A stretch of 55,719 nt of DNA from JBLHKS01 sp047620505 (lineage in GTDB: Bacteria; Verrucomicrobiota; Verrucomicrobiia; Verrucomicrobiales; DEV007). Location: assembly GCA_047620505.1 (NCBI GenBank), contig JBLHKS010000022.1:1-55719 (forward strand). The letters run 5' to 3'. Positions 44,859 to 53,865 of the stretch are shown here, piece by piece. The notes beneath the pieces were generated by a model that saw only the letters and a list, made by a program, of their open reading frames with translations, was not told where the DNA came from and did no database searches. Within the stretch, counting starts at the first letter, position 1. Each line of letters begins with the position of its first letter. A program made the translations under genes and the position numbers.

Positions 44859-45419
44859 ATGAGCCAGTCCGAGCAGATCGCCAAAGAACTGGAGCACGAC
44901 GACCCGCGTTCGGCGCACACGGTCTTGCCGTTGATCTACGAGCAACTCCGCTCCCTCGCGGCCCGCAAACTCGCGGCTGAGCCGCCGGGGCAGACGCTCA
45001 ACGCGACTGCGCTGGTGCATGAGGCGTTCCTCCGCGTGGTCGGCGATCGCGACGAACAGAAGTGGGGCGGCAAAGGCCATTTCTACGTCGCGGCGGCAGA
45101 GGCGATGCGGCGAATCCTGATCGACAAGGCCCGTCGGCGGCGCGCGATCAAGCATGGGGGCGATCTGAAACGCGAGCCGCTCGATTCCGTGATCGTTCCG
45201 GCGGAGAAGAAGACCGACGAACTATTCGCGATCCACGAAGCGCTCGATCAGCTCGCGGAAGAGCATCCACGCAAGGCGCAACTCGTAAAAATGCGCTACT
45301 TCGTCGGCCTGACGATCGAGGAAGCCGGGGCAATTCTTGAAATCTCGAAAGCAACGGCGGATCGCGACTGGGCATTTGCGCGAGCGTGGCTCCATCGCGA
45401 GATTTCGAAAAAAGAGTGA
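44859..45419 (+). CDS. ECF-type sigma factor, planctomycete/verrucomicrobial family
   Basis: A protein of 186 residues. Region 2 shows LPLIYEQLRSLAARKLAAEP, TLNATALVHEAFLRVV and GHFYVAAAEAMRRILIDKAR RRRA, and region 4 shows LVKMRYFVGLTIEEAGAIL EISKATADRDW as helix-turn-helix. This group is found next to Ser/Thr kinases in PVC bacteria and has no classical anti-sigma. The kinase gene starts 33 bp downstream, so the kinase is likely its partner or controller. Confidence 0.92.
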   Translation: MSQSEQIAKELEHDDPRSAHTVLPLIYEQLRSLAARKLAAEPPGQTLNATALVHEAFLRVVGDRDEQKWGGKGHFYVAAAEAMRRILIDKARRRRAIKHGGDLKREPLDSVIVPAEKKTDELFAIHEALDQLAEEHPRKAQLVKMRYFVGLTIEEAGAILEISKATADRDWAFARAWLHREISKKE

Positions 45420-45452
45420 GGCGTTTTGTGCCGGAATCTCGCGCTACTTGAT

Positions 45453-48400
45453 ATGACCGAAGAATCCATCTTTGCAGCTGCCCTTGCCATGGCTCCTGAT
45501 GAGCGCCCCGCGTTTCTGGATGAAGCCTGCGGAGGCGACGCCGATCTGCGGGATCGCGTCCAGCAGCTGCTGACGGCAAGCGATGACGCCAGCGACAGTT
45601 TTCTGGCCAAACCGGCTGAGGAACTGGGCCAGACGATCCAGATGTCCGAGCAGGAACGGCAGTCGGCTCAATCACGATCGCGTTCCCTGCATGAGCACAA
45701 GCCGCCGAGCACGATCATCGAAACGCAAGGCGGCGCGAAGGTGATGTACTTCGGCGAATACGAGCTTCAGGGCGAAATCGCGCGCGGGGCGATGGGCGTG
45801 GTCTACCGAGCCGAGCAAGTCACGCTGAAACGGACGGTCGCGATCAAGATGATCCGCTCGACCTTGCTGGCCAACGATGGCGACGTGCAGCGCTTCAAGG
45901 CCGAGGCCGAAGCGGCTGCCAGTCTCGATCACCCGAACATCGTTCCGATCTACGAAGTGGGCGAGTTCGAAGGGCAGCACTACTTCACGATGAAGCTCGT
46001 CGAGGGCGGGACGTTGCGGGATCGGATGACCGAATTCGTCAAGGATCCGCGCAGTGCGGCGGAGTTCATGAGCAAGGTGGCTCAGGCGGTTCACGCGGCG
46101 CATCAGCGCGGGATTCTCCATCGCGACATCAAGCCGGGGAACATCCTCGTCGATCACGAAAACGAGCCGCACGTGACCGATTTCGGACTGGCCAAGGACC
46201 TGGACAGCGCCAGCGGGCTGACGTTGAGCGGGCAGATCGTCGGCACGCCCAGCTACATGGCCCCGGAGCAGGCCGAGGCCTCAGCGCGCCTGACCACCGG
46301 GGCGGATGTTTACGGCTTAGGCGCGGTGTTTTACGAAATGCTGACCGGCGAGCCGCCGTTCAAGGGCGAGACGACGCTGGAGACCTTGCGATTGGTCACG
46401 GAATCCGAAGTTCGCAGTCCGCGCTCGGTCAATCCGGTCGTGAATCGGGATCTGGCAACGATCGCGATGAAGTGCTTGAGCAAGGAGCCGAAGGATCGTT
46501 ACGCCTCGGCGCAGGGCTTGGTCAATGACGTCGATCGCTGGTTGGCTGGCGAGCCGATCAAAGCTCGTCCGGTGGGCACCGGCGAGAAGGTTTTCAAGTG
46601 GATGAAGCGGAAACCGGCGCCAGCAGCTGCTGTGGCGCTCGCGACGCTGCTTCTGGTCGTGTTAGGGATTGGCGGCCCGATCTGGGCGCTGCAGCAGGCG
46701 AAGCTCAGGCAGGATGCGGTCGATGCGCAGGCGTTAGAGGCCGAGGCCCGAGAACGCGCTGACTCTTCGACTAAGCTCGCCGAGGAGAGGGCCGAAGAAA
46801 TCAACCGGACGCTCTACGCGAACGAGATGCATCTGGCCGAGGCCGCGTTGAGTCAGCCGGGCGGCGTGGTGCGGCTCCAAAACTTGCTGGACAACTGGCG
46901 GCCGGAGGAAGGCGCGGCTGACTTTCGTGGTTGGGAGTGGAATTATTTGCGTTCGCAGTTGGAGCCGTCCGAGCAGCATTTCGAGCATCCGGGACGCGTG
47001 AGGTCGGCGGTCTGGAGCGCGGACAGCGCCCACGTGTTCACAGGTTGCGAGGATGGTAAGATTCGGGTCTGGAATGTGGAGACTGGCCGTGTCGCGGCGG
47101 TTTTCGGAGATCACACCGAGTTTGTCGAGGCGCTCGCGATCAGCCCCGGCGGCAACCGTCTTGCGTCACTGGACGCAGGCGGCGCGCTGAAGATTCGAGA
47201 CAGCGAGAGCGGCGAGATCGCGTTCGAAGCCAAATTGGAGGGCGGCTCGGGCTTCGGGGAGTTGGCGTGGAGCCCGGACGGTTCGCGGCTCGCAGCTGAA
47301 GACGGCAACCGCGCGGTCGTGGTCCTCGATTCAACATCGGGAGAAATCCTCCAGCGTTTTGAAGCGGACAAATCGGTTCGCTCAGTCGACTGGGAACCGG
47401 GCGGAGACCGGCTCGCGATCGGATACGGATTCACTTTGTTGATCCACAATTTCGCGACCAGCGAGTCCCAGCGTTTCGAAAATAGCTTCCGCAGTTCAGT
47501 CGTTCAGGATGCCGAGTGGGTTTCAGACGGCGATCTCATCATTTCGGCCGGGGGCCATTTGCATCTGGTGGATCCAGACACGGAGGCCGTGGGGGAATTT
47601 CCGTTGGAGTCGATCAACCGCGCGGAGGAGGCGGATTTTTGCGCAACGAACGGCCTTGTCGCCTTCGCGGCTCAGAATCGCGGCGTTTACGTTTTCCACA
47701 CCGGGATTGGCGTGGTTCTCGCCAATTTCAATGGACACACGCAAGAGTTAGTCTCGGTCGAGTGGAGCGCGGACGGCCAGCAGCTGTTGACCGCGGCTGG
47801 AGACGGCGTCCGAATCTGGCGCTTCCCAAAGGTGGATCGCGAGCTGATTTCCGAGGGCGAATCTCCGTCCATGAGCTGGCGGCCCGGCGGAGACGAGATT
47901 GCGGTCAGTAATTATCGAGGTGTAAGGATTCTTTCGCCCTCAAATCCCGGGTCCGAAGTTCAAAGGATTTCTCTTGGCGACGACATCCGCTACGAAGCCG
48001 CGTGGTCGTCGGACGGCAAGCGGATCGCGGTCCGAAGCAATCGCCGATTGTCGGTCTGGGAGCTGGGAGTCGACAGCCCGCTCTGGGAAGTCGAGTTGGA
48101 ACCGGAGGCGGGGGTTTTCACGGATGAGATTTCGTGGGAACCGGGCGGCGAGCGGCTGATGACTTCAGGTAAGGGGCGCAATCTCAGGCTCTACTCGGCT
48201 ACCGACGGGGCTCTGATTTCGAAGTTTCCGGACAGTGGCTGGATGAGCGTTTTCGAATGGGCGCCAACGGGCGGGCGGCTCGCGGTTTCCGTCTACGCCA
48301 GGCTGGTCATCGTCGATCCGGACGACGGCTCGGTGCTTGAGGAATGGCCGCTAACGAACAAGGCGACCGCGATGGCGTGGACACCGTCCGGCGACATCCT

Positions 48401-49766
48401 CGCCACCGCGCGGGAGGGCGATCGGCTCGTCGAGCTTTGGCAGGTTCTAGGCGGGAAAAAGCTCGCCGAATTCGATGGTGATAGTGTTGGGAATCGCGTT
48501 CTGGCGTGGTCGCCAGACGGCGCGCTGTTGGCTGTCGGAGGCTTGTCTGGAGTAGTGCAAATCTGGAATCTCGAACTCGGTCGAACGGTGCTTACGTTTC
48601 AGGAGAACGGCCCGGTCGAGCATCTCGGTTGGGACGACTCCGGAACGCGGCTCGCGATTTCGACCAAGGGCAGCGACGCTCGTCTGAGGGTGCGCGACGC
48701 GGGTCCCGGGCTGCTCGCGGAGGCCTCGCCGATGGCGCTTCCGTGGCTCGATCAACGAACCGCGGCCGAGCCGGATCGTCTCCGTCATCGGATCGCGCGC
48801 GCGGAACTTCTCGAGCGACTCGATCGCTGGTCGCCAGCAGCTGCTGAGTGGGCTCGGCTCGCCGAACTGCGGCCGGATGACGCGGATTTCGCGCGGCGAG
48901 GACTCGAAGCCACACTGAATTCTCTCAAGCTAGCCGAAGCGATTGCGCATCTCGAAGCCCAACTCGAATCGAGCGCGGGCGACTCCCACGCGGCTGGGAT
49001 TCTCGCGAAGCTGCTGATTGAAGACGCGATTGGAGACGGTTGGATCTCGCTGGAGATCGAGAGCGCAATTTCTGAAGGCGGCGCCAATCTCACGCGGCAA
49101 CCGGACGGCTCGTTTTTCGCCCATGGCGTGAATCCGCCAGCCGATGTTTATCGAATTTCGGCTCGAAGCGAACTTCCGCGAATCAACGCGATTCGACTTG
49201 AGACAATTCCCGACGAGCGCTTGCCGGAAGGCGGATCCGGGCGGGCGGCGAATGGGAATTTTCAGCTCGGTGATTTTTCGGTTAGGTACGCAGGAATGCC
49301 AGCCACGATCGCGTCAGCTTGGGCTGATTTTCACTACACGCATCCAACCTATTCGGGATTCCCGATCGAAAAAGCGTTCGACGCAGACCCGGACAGCGGC
49401 TGGGACACGTCACCAAAGCCACTCGAGCCGCACACGGCGGTTTTCGATTTTACTAAGCCGCATAACCTCAAGGCCGGAGCGGAACTGAGCATTCGCCTGC
49501 AAAGCGCAACGCGCGGGGGAGAATATCCGGAGCACAACCTCGGCCGCTTCCGGCTTTCAGTCGCGAGCCATCCGAATGCGGCGCGGCTCGCCGAACTTCA
49601 GCAGCTGCTGGAGGGAAATTGGGGCGAGTCGAACGGCTGGCGCTTGCTCGGCGAGATCCGCTCGATTCGAAACGAGCAGGAAGCTGCGGCAGAAGCTTTC
49701 GCGAGAGCAGAGGCCGATCTCGAAGTGTCGGTGACGAGCGCCGATACTCTCGAAAAACCGGGTTAG
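45453..49766 (+). CDS. Giant Ser/Thr protein kinase with WD40 propellers and C-terminal discoidin-like domain
   Basis: A protein of 1437 residues from ATG 45453 (an upstream TTG frame is less likely). Residues 1-60 resemble a short helical leader seen before such kinases (AMAPDERPAFLDEAC). The kinase domain is about 103-365: glycine loop EIARGAMGVV, K132, HRDIKPGN (D225) and DFG 243-245, so it is active. A membrane helix is at about 389-412. Many WD40-like repeats follow (VWSADSAHVFTGCEDGKIRV, LAWSPDGALLAVGGLSGVVQ). TPR-like helices and a discoidin-like part (FDADPDSGWDTSPKPLEPH) end it. Five palindromes are spaced about 0.8-1.2 kb. Confidence 0.92.
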   Translation: MTEESIFAAALAMAPDERPAFLDEACGGDADLRDRVQQLLTASDDASDSFLAKPAEELGQTIQMSEQERQSAQSRSRSLHEHKPPSTIIETQGGAKVMYFGEYELQGEIARGAMGVVYRAEQVTLKRTVAIKMIRSTLLANDGDVQRFKAEAEAAASLDHPNIVPIYEVGEFEGQHYFTMKLVEGGTLRDRMTEFVKDPRSAAEFMSKVAQAVHAAHQRGILHRDIKPGNILVDHENEPHVTDFGLAKDLDSASGLTLSGQIVGTPSYMAPEQAEASARLTTGADVYGLGAVFYEMLTGEPPFKGETTLETLRLVTESEVRSPRSVNPVVNRDLATIAMKCLSKEPKDRYASAQGLVNDVDRWLAGEPIKARPVGTGEKVFKWMKRKPAPAAAVALATLLLVVLGIGGPIWALQQAKLRQDAVDAQALEAEARERADSSTKLAEERAEEINRTLYANEMHLAEAALSQPGGVVRLQNLLDNWRPEEGAADFRGWEWNYLRSQLEPSEQHFEHPGRVRSAVWSADSAHVFTGCEDGKIRVWNVETGRVAAVFGDHTEFVEALAISPGGNRLASLDAGGALKIRDSESGEIAFEAKLEGGSGFGELAWSPDGSRLAAEDGNRAVVVLDSTSGEILQRFEADKSVRSVDWEPGGDRLAIGYGFTLLIHNFATSESQRFENSFRSSVVQDAEWVSDGDLIISAGGHLHLVDPDTEAVGEFPLESINRAEEADFCATNGLVAFAAQNRGVYVFHTGIGVVLANFNGHTQELVSVEWSADGQQLLTAAGDGVRIWRFPKVDRELISEGESPSMSWRPGGDEIAVSNYRGVRILSPSNPGSEVQRISLGDDIRYEAAWSSDGKRIAVRSNRRLSVWELGVDSPLWEVELEPEAGVFTDEISWEPGGERLMTSGKGRNLRLYSATDGALISKFPDSGWMSVFEWAPTGGRLAVSVYARLVIVDPDDGSVLEEWPLTNKATAMAWTPSGDILATAREGDRLVELWQVLGGKKLAEFDGDSVGNRVLAWSPDGALLAVGGLSGVVQIWNLELGRTVLTFQENGPVEHLGWDDSGTRLAISTKGSDARLRVRDAGPGLLAEASPMALPWLDQRTAAEPDRLRHRIARAELLERLDRWSPAAAEWARLAELRPDDADFARRGLEATLNSLKLAEAIAHLEAQLESSAGDSHAAGILAKLLIEDAIGDGWISLEIESAISEGGANLTRQPDGSFFAHGVNPPADVYRISARSELPRINAIRLETIPDERLPEGGSGRAANGNFQLGDFSVRYAGMPATIASAWADFHYTHPTYSGFPIEKAFDADPDSGWDTSPKPLEPHTAVFDFTKPHNLKAGAELSIRLQSATRGGEYPEHNLGRFRLSVASHPNAARLAELQQLLEGNWGESNGWRLLGEIRSIRNEQEAAAEAFARAEADLEVSVTSADTLEKPG
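45561..45572. repeat. Iterated palindrome CAGCAGCTGCTG, copy 18
   Basis: Exact copy near the kinase gene start; reads QQLL. Confidence 0.9.
46621..46632. repeat. Iterated palindrome CAGCAGCTGCTG, copy 19
   Basis: Exact copy in the kinase membrane helix; reads PAAAV. Confidence 0.9.
48835..48846. repeat. Iterated palindrome CAGCAGCTGCTG, copy 20
   Basis: Exact copy after the kinase WD40 part; reads PAAAE. Confidence 0.9.
49599..49610. repeat. Iterated palindrome CAGCAGCTGCTG, copy 21
   Basis: Exact copy near the kinase gene end; reads QQLL. Confidence 0.9.
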
Positions 49767-50145
49767 TAGAGAAAGCCGCTTTCGTGTGGGCGGCGCTGCT
49801 GGCGGAACTGGAAGAGAAGAAATGAGACGCCAGCCGCCGTTGCAGCGCCGTGAAAGGCCATTGCAGCCCAATTGTCCGACCGAAGGTCCAGATTCTCCTT
49901 CTCCTCCCAGCATCTGCTGGCGCGCGCCTCGTTGTGAGCAGTCGAGTCAACGGCTGCGAATCCGATGATGACACAGCGGTTAAGTCGCCACCGAATCTCG
50001 CCATGCTCGTCGACGAGCCTTTGGTAAAGCGCCGCCACACGAGCAGATCGATTTCATTCTCGGGTTCAGTCAAACGGTCGGTTAATTCGACACATGTCGG
50101 AGCAAAAGCTCCACAAGCCGCCACACAAATAATCCCGACTACCAC
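49763..50145 (-). CDS. Small two-helix membrane protein, apparently frameshifted
   Basis: A GTG at 50145 begins a hydrophobic start (GIICVAACGAF) and reads through PENEIDLLVWRR. Another frame then reads VAALYQRLVDEHGEIRWRL, a second helix (AMAFHGAATAAGVSFLLFQF) and RQQRRPHESGFLY, ending at the kinase stop (49763-49766 overlap). The second frame has a TGA at 50054-50056 and only a GTG (50038) as own start. The total of 383 bases is one short of a multiple of three. The parts may also be two genes. It follows the 43-residue gene by 12 bp. Confidence 0.5.
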
Positions 50146-50157
50146 CCACCAACCGAC

Positions 50158-50289
50158 TTAACCAGCAGCCGATTCTTCTGGCTTCGTTGCCTTCATTTCG
50201 GCTTTCGCTTCCTCGCGCGCCCTGCGTTTGTCGGCCTTTCGCTGCTCACGCTCCTGCCGCTTGTAGTCTTTACTTGGTGTAGATGCCAT
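50158..50289 (-). CDS. Very small basic/acidic helical protein
   Basis: A 43-residue frame (ATG 50289, TAA 50158) rich in Lys, Arg, Glu and Ala: DYKRQEREQRKADKRRAREE is the core. AAGGGG lies about 8 bases before the start. It should be a single soluble helix. It is placed directly before the small membrane gene on the same strand. I do not recognise a family. Confidence 0.6.
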   Translation of the reverse strand: MASTPSKDYKRQEREQRKADKRRAREEAKAEMKATKPEESAAG

Positions 50290-50379
50290 TTCAACGCCCC
50301 TTAAGTGAAAGTGAGCGGTCAGGCAACTACTTTTTCGACAGCATCCGCAGCGAGTTGGATTCTGTCACTCCCCGATTCT

Positions 50380-50470
50380 TCAGTTCGAGGGGGATTTCAA
50401 TTCGGACTCGATACCCTCGATACCCTGGAGCGCCAGTTGGTCCTTTCGGTCAAAGAACGGCGAAGCTTTT
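50380..50470 (-). pseudogene. 3'-terminal remnant of a second sodium:solute symporter gene
   Basis: The minus strand reads FAKASPFFDRKDQLALQGIE, then GIESELKSPSN and a stop at 50380-50382. The intact symporter at 53884 ends FAVGIPVSLFDRKGQVALQD IEAELRPPSK. The DNA is also similar (about 60 bp). The remnant has a GIEGIE tandem duplication. No further part of a symporter is visible upstream, so only the last 30 codons or so survive. Confidence 0.7.
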
Positions 50471-50726
50471 GCGAACCTCAGAACCGTGCGAACCTGATTT
50501 CGCATGCAGGCTGGGCCCGAGGTTCACGCTATCGAAACGTTTGACCATCCACACATTATGAAGTCTTGCGCGGGAAAGATTTGAGCCGAGAGGAAAGGAA
50601 GAAACTGCCGGAAGAGCGGAAAATTCGAATGGACCAACATCAGCCATGGGAGCGGAGGAATGACCGACCTGATCGACGGCGTGGATTTTCTTGAACGAGC
50701 AACAATTTTACCAAAAAAAGCATCGA

Positions 50727-53700
50727 ATGAAGAAATATCATCCTTTCATCCAGACCGTCGCCGGAGTCGTGGCGGTCATCGGCCTCTTGCCGGACTTTGG
50801 GCGCGCCGAAAACGAATTGATTGAAGAGTCCGGCCTCAGCGGAGGGATCGTTGTCGCTCTTGGTTTTGATGATGGCAAATTCCTGGCGGAATTAGCGACG
50901 GACGGTCCTTTTGTCGTGCATGGCCTAATGAACTCTGACGCAATCGTCGAGAAGGCCCGTCAGGAGATCAAACAATCGGGGCTCTATGGCCGTGTTTCGT
51001 GCGAAAGCTACAACGAAACGAATTTGCCCTACGTGGATAACCTCGTGAATCTCGTACTATGCAAAAGCTCGTGCAAGACGCCCACGCCAGAGCTGCTGCG
51101 CGTGGTCGTTCCGGGCGGTTTGCTCATGGTTGAAGAAGCGGGCGGCTGGAAGAGGACCGTAAAGCCGATTCCAAGCGGATTGGATGAGTGGAACCAGTTT
51201 CTTCATGGAGCCGACAACAACGGCGTCTCGATGGACGATGTCGGTCCACCCCAACGTCTGCGCTGGCACGACACGCCTGAATACGGTCGCTCTAAGGCGC
51301 TTTCTCCCTCCTTTACAAATATGGTTTCGGCTGGCGGGCTCGTGTTTACGATCGAGGACCGGGCAACCACGGAAGACGTCAATGCTCCAGTGGCCTATTA
51401 TCTGGTGGCTCGTGACGCCTTTAACGGCATCGAGTTGTGGAAGCATCCGATGAAGCAGTGGAGCGAGTGGCAAACAGGGAGCATCAAATCAATTCCAACC
51501 CAACAACAACGCTGCTTGGCTGCGGTCGGAAAAAGAGTTTATTGCTGCACGGAATTCGGCGGGCCGGTCACGGCTTTTGAATCTAGAACCGGCGCCGTTA
51601 AGAGGGTCTTTGAGGATACTGAAGGAACCACCGAGTTCGCCATCGAAAACAAAGTCCTCTATGCAATTAAGGGCGCTCCCTACAAGGCAAAGAAAGGTGC
51701 CGCGGAGGTTGGCGAGGTCGAACTTTGCGCGGTCGATCTCACGCAAGGGTCCGTAATCTGGAATCATCCCATCGCCGATGAATATACCAGGGGAACTCTC
51801 TCGGTGAGAGGCGACCGCTTGGCGTATTACAGCAAGGCGGGTTTGTCGCTCCTGGACATCGCCAATGGCGAGCGGCTCTGGACGGAGCCCATTCCGATCA
51901 AGGCCTTGCCGGCTGATATCCCATCCAAGAAAAAGAGGAGGGATCAGAAGCCCAGCCCGGGGGCACCCTTCAGCTCTAACATCCATCCCACGGTTGTGTT
52001 GACGGACGACAAGGTCATCTGCGCTGTCGGGGAGTCGATGGTGACCAAGAGCCTGGCCGATGGCAGAACGCTCTGGTCAGCAGCTGCTCGCGCCAATTAC
52101 ATGAAAAGCACCGACCTTTTCGTGGCTAACGGCATGGTTTGGAGCCGGGATCTGAAAGGACGCGACCTCAAGACCGGCGAGGTCGTTGCTTCGCTCGCGC
52201 AGGAGATGAACGGCCCGATGTCGCACGATCGCTGCTATCGGAACCGGATCACTCATCGCTATTATCTTAACAGCGCCTCGGGCGGGAGCGATTTTTTGAA
52301 ACTGGATGGAAGCGCGGAGACTCCCAATCCCTGGGCGCGCTCGACCTGCGGCCTGGCCGTCATGCCAGCCAATGGCATGCTCTACAACGGTCCTTATGTC
52401 TGCCAATGCGCGATTGGAACCATGGCAACGGGAGTGAACGGATTCTATAATGGCTCCGAGGATACCGACAAACGCTTTACCGTGGAGATCGAGCCGCGCT
52501 TGGTCAAAGGACCTGCGTTCGGGACAGATGAGGGCGCTGCCGCCAACGCGAACGACTGGCCGTCTTATCGTTATTCCAGTATGCGTAGCGGCGTCGCAGC
52601 TGGCACCACCCCACAAGAACTTGCCACGCAATGGAAAATCAACATCGGATCTCGTCCCACTGCGCCCGTTGTAGCTGGGGACAGCGTCTATGTCGCCGAC
52701 CGCGATGGCTATACCCTGTTTGCGCTGGATCGAAAGAGCGGTGAAACCCGCTGGACGTTCATTGCCGATGGACGGATCGACAGTCCGCCAACCTATCACA
52801 AGGGAATGATTCTATTCGGCAGCCGGGGTGGCTATGTCTATTGCCTGCGGGCCTCAGATGGCCAGATGGTTTGGAAATTCAACGGCATGCCTGAACAGCG
52901 GCTGATCTGCGACACAGGTCGACTGGAATCGGCATGGCCGGTGAACGGAAGCATCATGATTTTTGAAGACACGGCTTACTTCGCGGCGGGACGCAGCACG
53001 TTTCTGGACGGCGGAATTGCCGTGTTCGGACTGGATCCGATCAGTGGAACGATGAAGCACGGTAGAATTTTGCAGGGGCCCTACGAGGATGACACTCGCA
53101 GTTTCCCGATCCCAGCCAGCGGAACATTTCAGTTGGAAGGCTGCAAATCCGGTATTTTTTCCAGCGCAGGCAACCAATTGTTCATTCGAAACCAAGGCTT
53201 CACGCCGAGCCTGGTGCCGATCAGGCCTGAGAAAGTGAAAACCTTGCATTTGCTGGCCTCCCCAGGCTTCCTGAATGATTCGCCGCAGCACCGCACTTAT
53301 TGGACGGTGGATCAGGATCTTCGGTATGGGGGTGCCATGGGCAAATTTGGCTCAGGCCCGGCGGGCGACACGATCGCCTTTGACGGCAAGCTGTTCTACG
53401 AGATTCGCGGCTATGCCCCGGGTCGAAATCTTGAAGGTCGGGGCCGGGGCCTGAGCCCGCTGGAAATCTTTTCCGTCTACTCGGGAACCTACACCGGCAT
53501 GGGCAAACCGGAGAACCAGTCCGCCATCCCTGCCGTGGGGCATTGGGAGGAGCGGTGGTCCACGCCAACTCCATTCGCCGGGCATGCGATCGCAGCCTGC
53601 GAAAACACGCTCATGGCCGCTGGCGTTCCCATGCTCGAAGGCTATTCCGTCGAAGATACGAATGCATCGTTTGCCGGGAAAAAGGGTGGCATCGCCTTGC

Positions 53701-53846
53701 TACTGGATGCGAATGACGGCCATCAACTCCAGGAATTGCGCTTCGATGCCGCGCCCGTCTGGGATGGAATTGCCATTGCCTACCAAAGCTATTTCATATG
53801 CCTGAAGGATGGATCAGTCGTGTGCCTGTCAGGAAAAGAGGACTGA
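50727..53846 (+). CDS. Secreted fusion of a methyltransferase-like domain with a PQQ-type beta-propeller
   Basis: A protein of 1039 residues from ATG 50727 with a signal (VAGVVAVIGLLPDFGRA). Residues about 35-145 look like a Rossmann methyltransferase: GGIVVALGFDDGKFLAELAT, FVVHGLMNSDAIVEKARQEI, ELLRVVVPGGLLMVEEAGG. After GLDEWNQFLHGADNNGVSMD come PQQ-like repeats (VYVADRDGYTLFALDRKSGE, YVYCLRASDGQMVWKFNGMP). PQQ-repeat proteins of this type are annotated in PVC genomes without known activity. A methyltransferase fold exported to the periplasm lacks SAM, so it is probably structural. It ends 37 bp from the convergent symporter. Confidence 0.8.
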   Translation: MKKYHPFIQTVAGVVAVIGLLPDFGRAENELIEESGLSGGIVVALGFDDGKFLAELATDGPFVVHGLMNSDAIVEKARQEIKQSGLYGRVSCESYNETNLPYVDNLVNLVLCKSSCKTPTPELLRVVVPGGLLMVEEAGGWKRTVKPIPSGLDEWNQFLHGADNNGVSMDDVGPPQRLRWHDTPEYGRSKALSPSFTNMVSAGGLVFTIEDRATTEDVNAPVAYYLVARDAFNGIELWKHPMKQWSEWQTGSIKSIPTQQQRCLAAVGKRVYCCTEFGGPVTAFESRTGAVKRVFEDTEGTTEFAIENKVLYAIKGAPYKAKKGAAEVGEVELCAVDLTQGSVIWNHPIADEYTRGTLSVRGDRLAYYSKAGLSLLDIANGERLWTEPIPIKALPADIPSKKKRRDQKPSPGAPFSSNIHPTVVLTDDKVICAVGESMVTKSLADGRTLWSAAARANYMKSTDLFVANGMVWSRDLKGRDLKTGEVVASLAQEMNGPMSHDRCYRNRITHRYYLNSASGGSDFLKLDGSAETPNPWARSTCGLAVMPANGMLYNGPYVCQCAIGTMATGVNGFYNGSEDTDKRFTVEIEPRLVKGPAFGTDEGAAANANDWPSYRYSSMRSGVAAGTTPQELATQWKINIGSRPTAPVVAGDSVYVADRDGYTLFALDRKSGETRWTFIADGRIDSPPTYHKGMILFGSRGGYVYCLRASDGQMVWKFNGMPEQRLICDTGRLESAWPVNGSIMIFEDTAYFAAGRSTFLDGGIAVFGLDPISGTMKHGRILQGPYEDDTRSFPIPASGTFQLEGCKSGIFSSAGNQLFIRNQGFTPSLVPIRPEKVKTLHLLASPGFLNDSPQHRTYWTVDQDLRYGGAMGKFGSGPAGDTIAFDGKLFYEIRGYAPGRNLEGRGRGLSPLEIFSVYSGTYTGMGKPENQSAIPAVGHWEERWSTPTPFAGHAIAACENTLMAAGVPMLEGYSVEDTNASFAGKKGGIALLLDANDGHQLQELRFDAAPVWDGIAIAYQSYFICLKDGSVVCLSGKED

Positions 53847-53865
53847 CGTTATCCTTGAGCGGCAC

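Noticed and set aside
49468..49762. Long minus-strand frame antisense to the kinase 3' end
   Set aside because: Low-complexity Arg/Ser-rich translation typical of an antisense shadow; the other frame ends neatly at the kinase stop.
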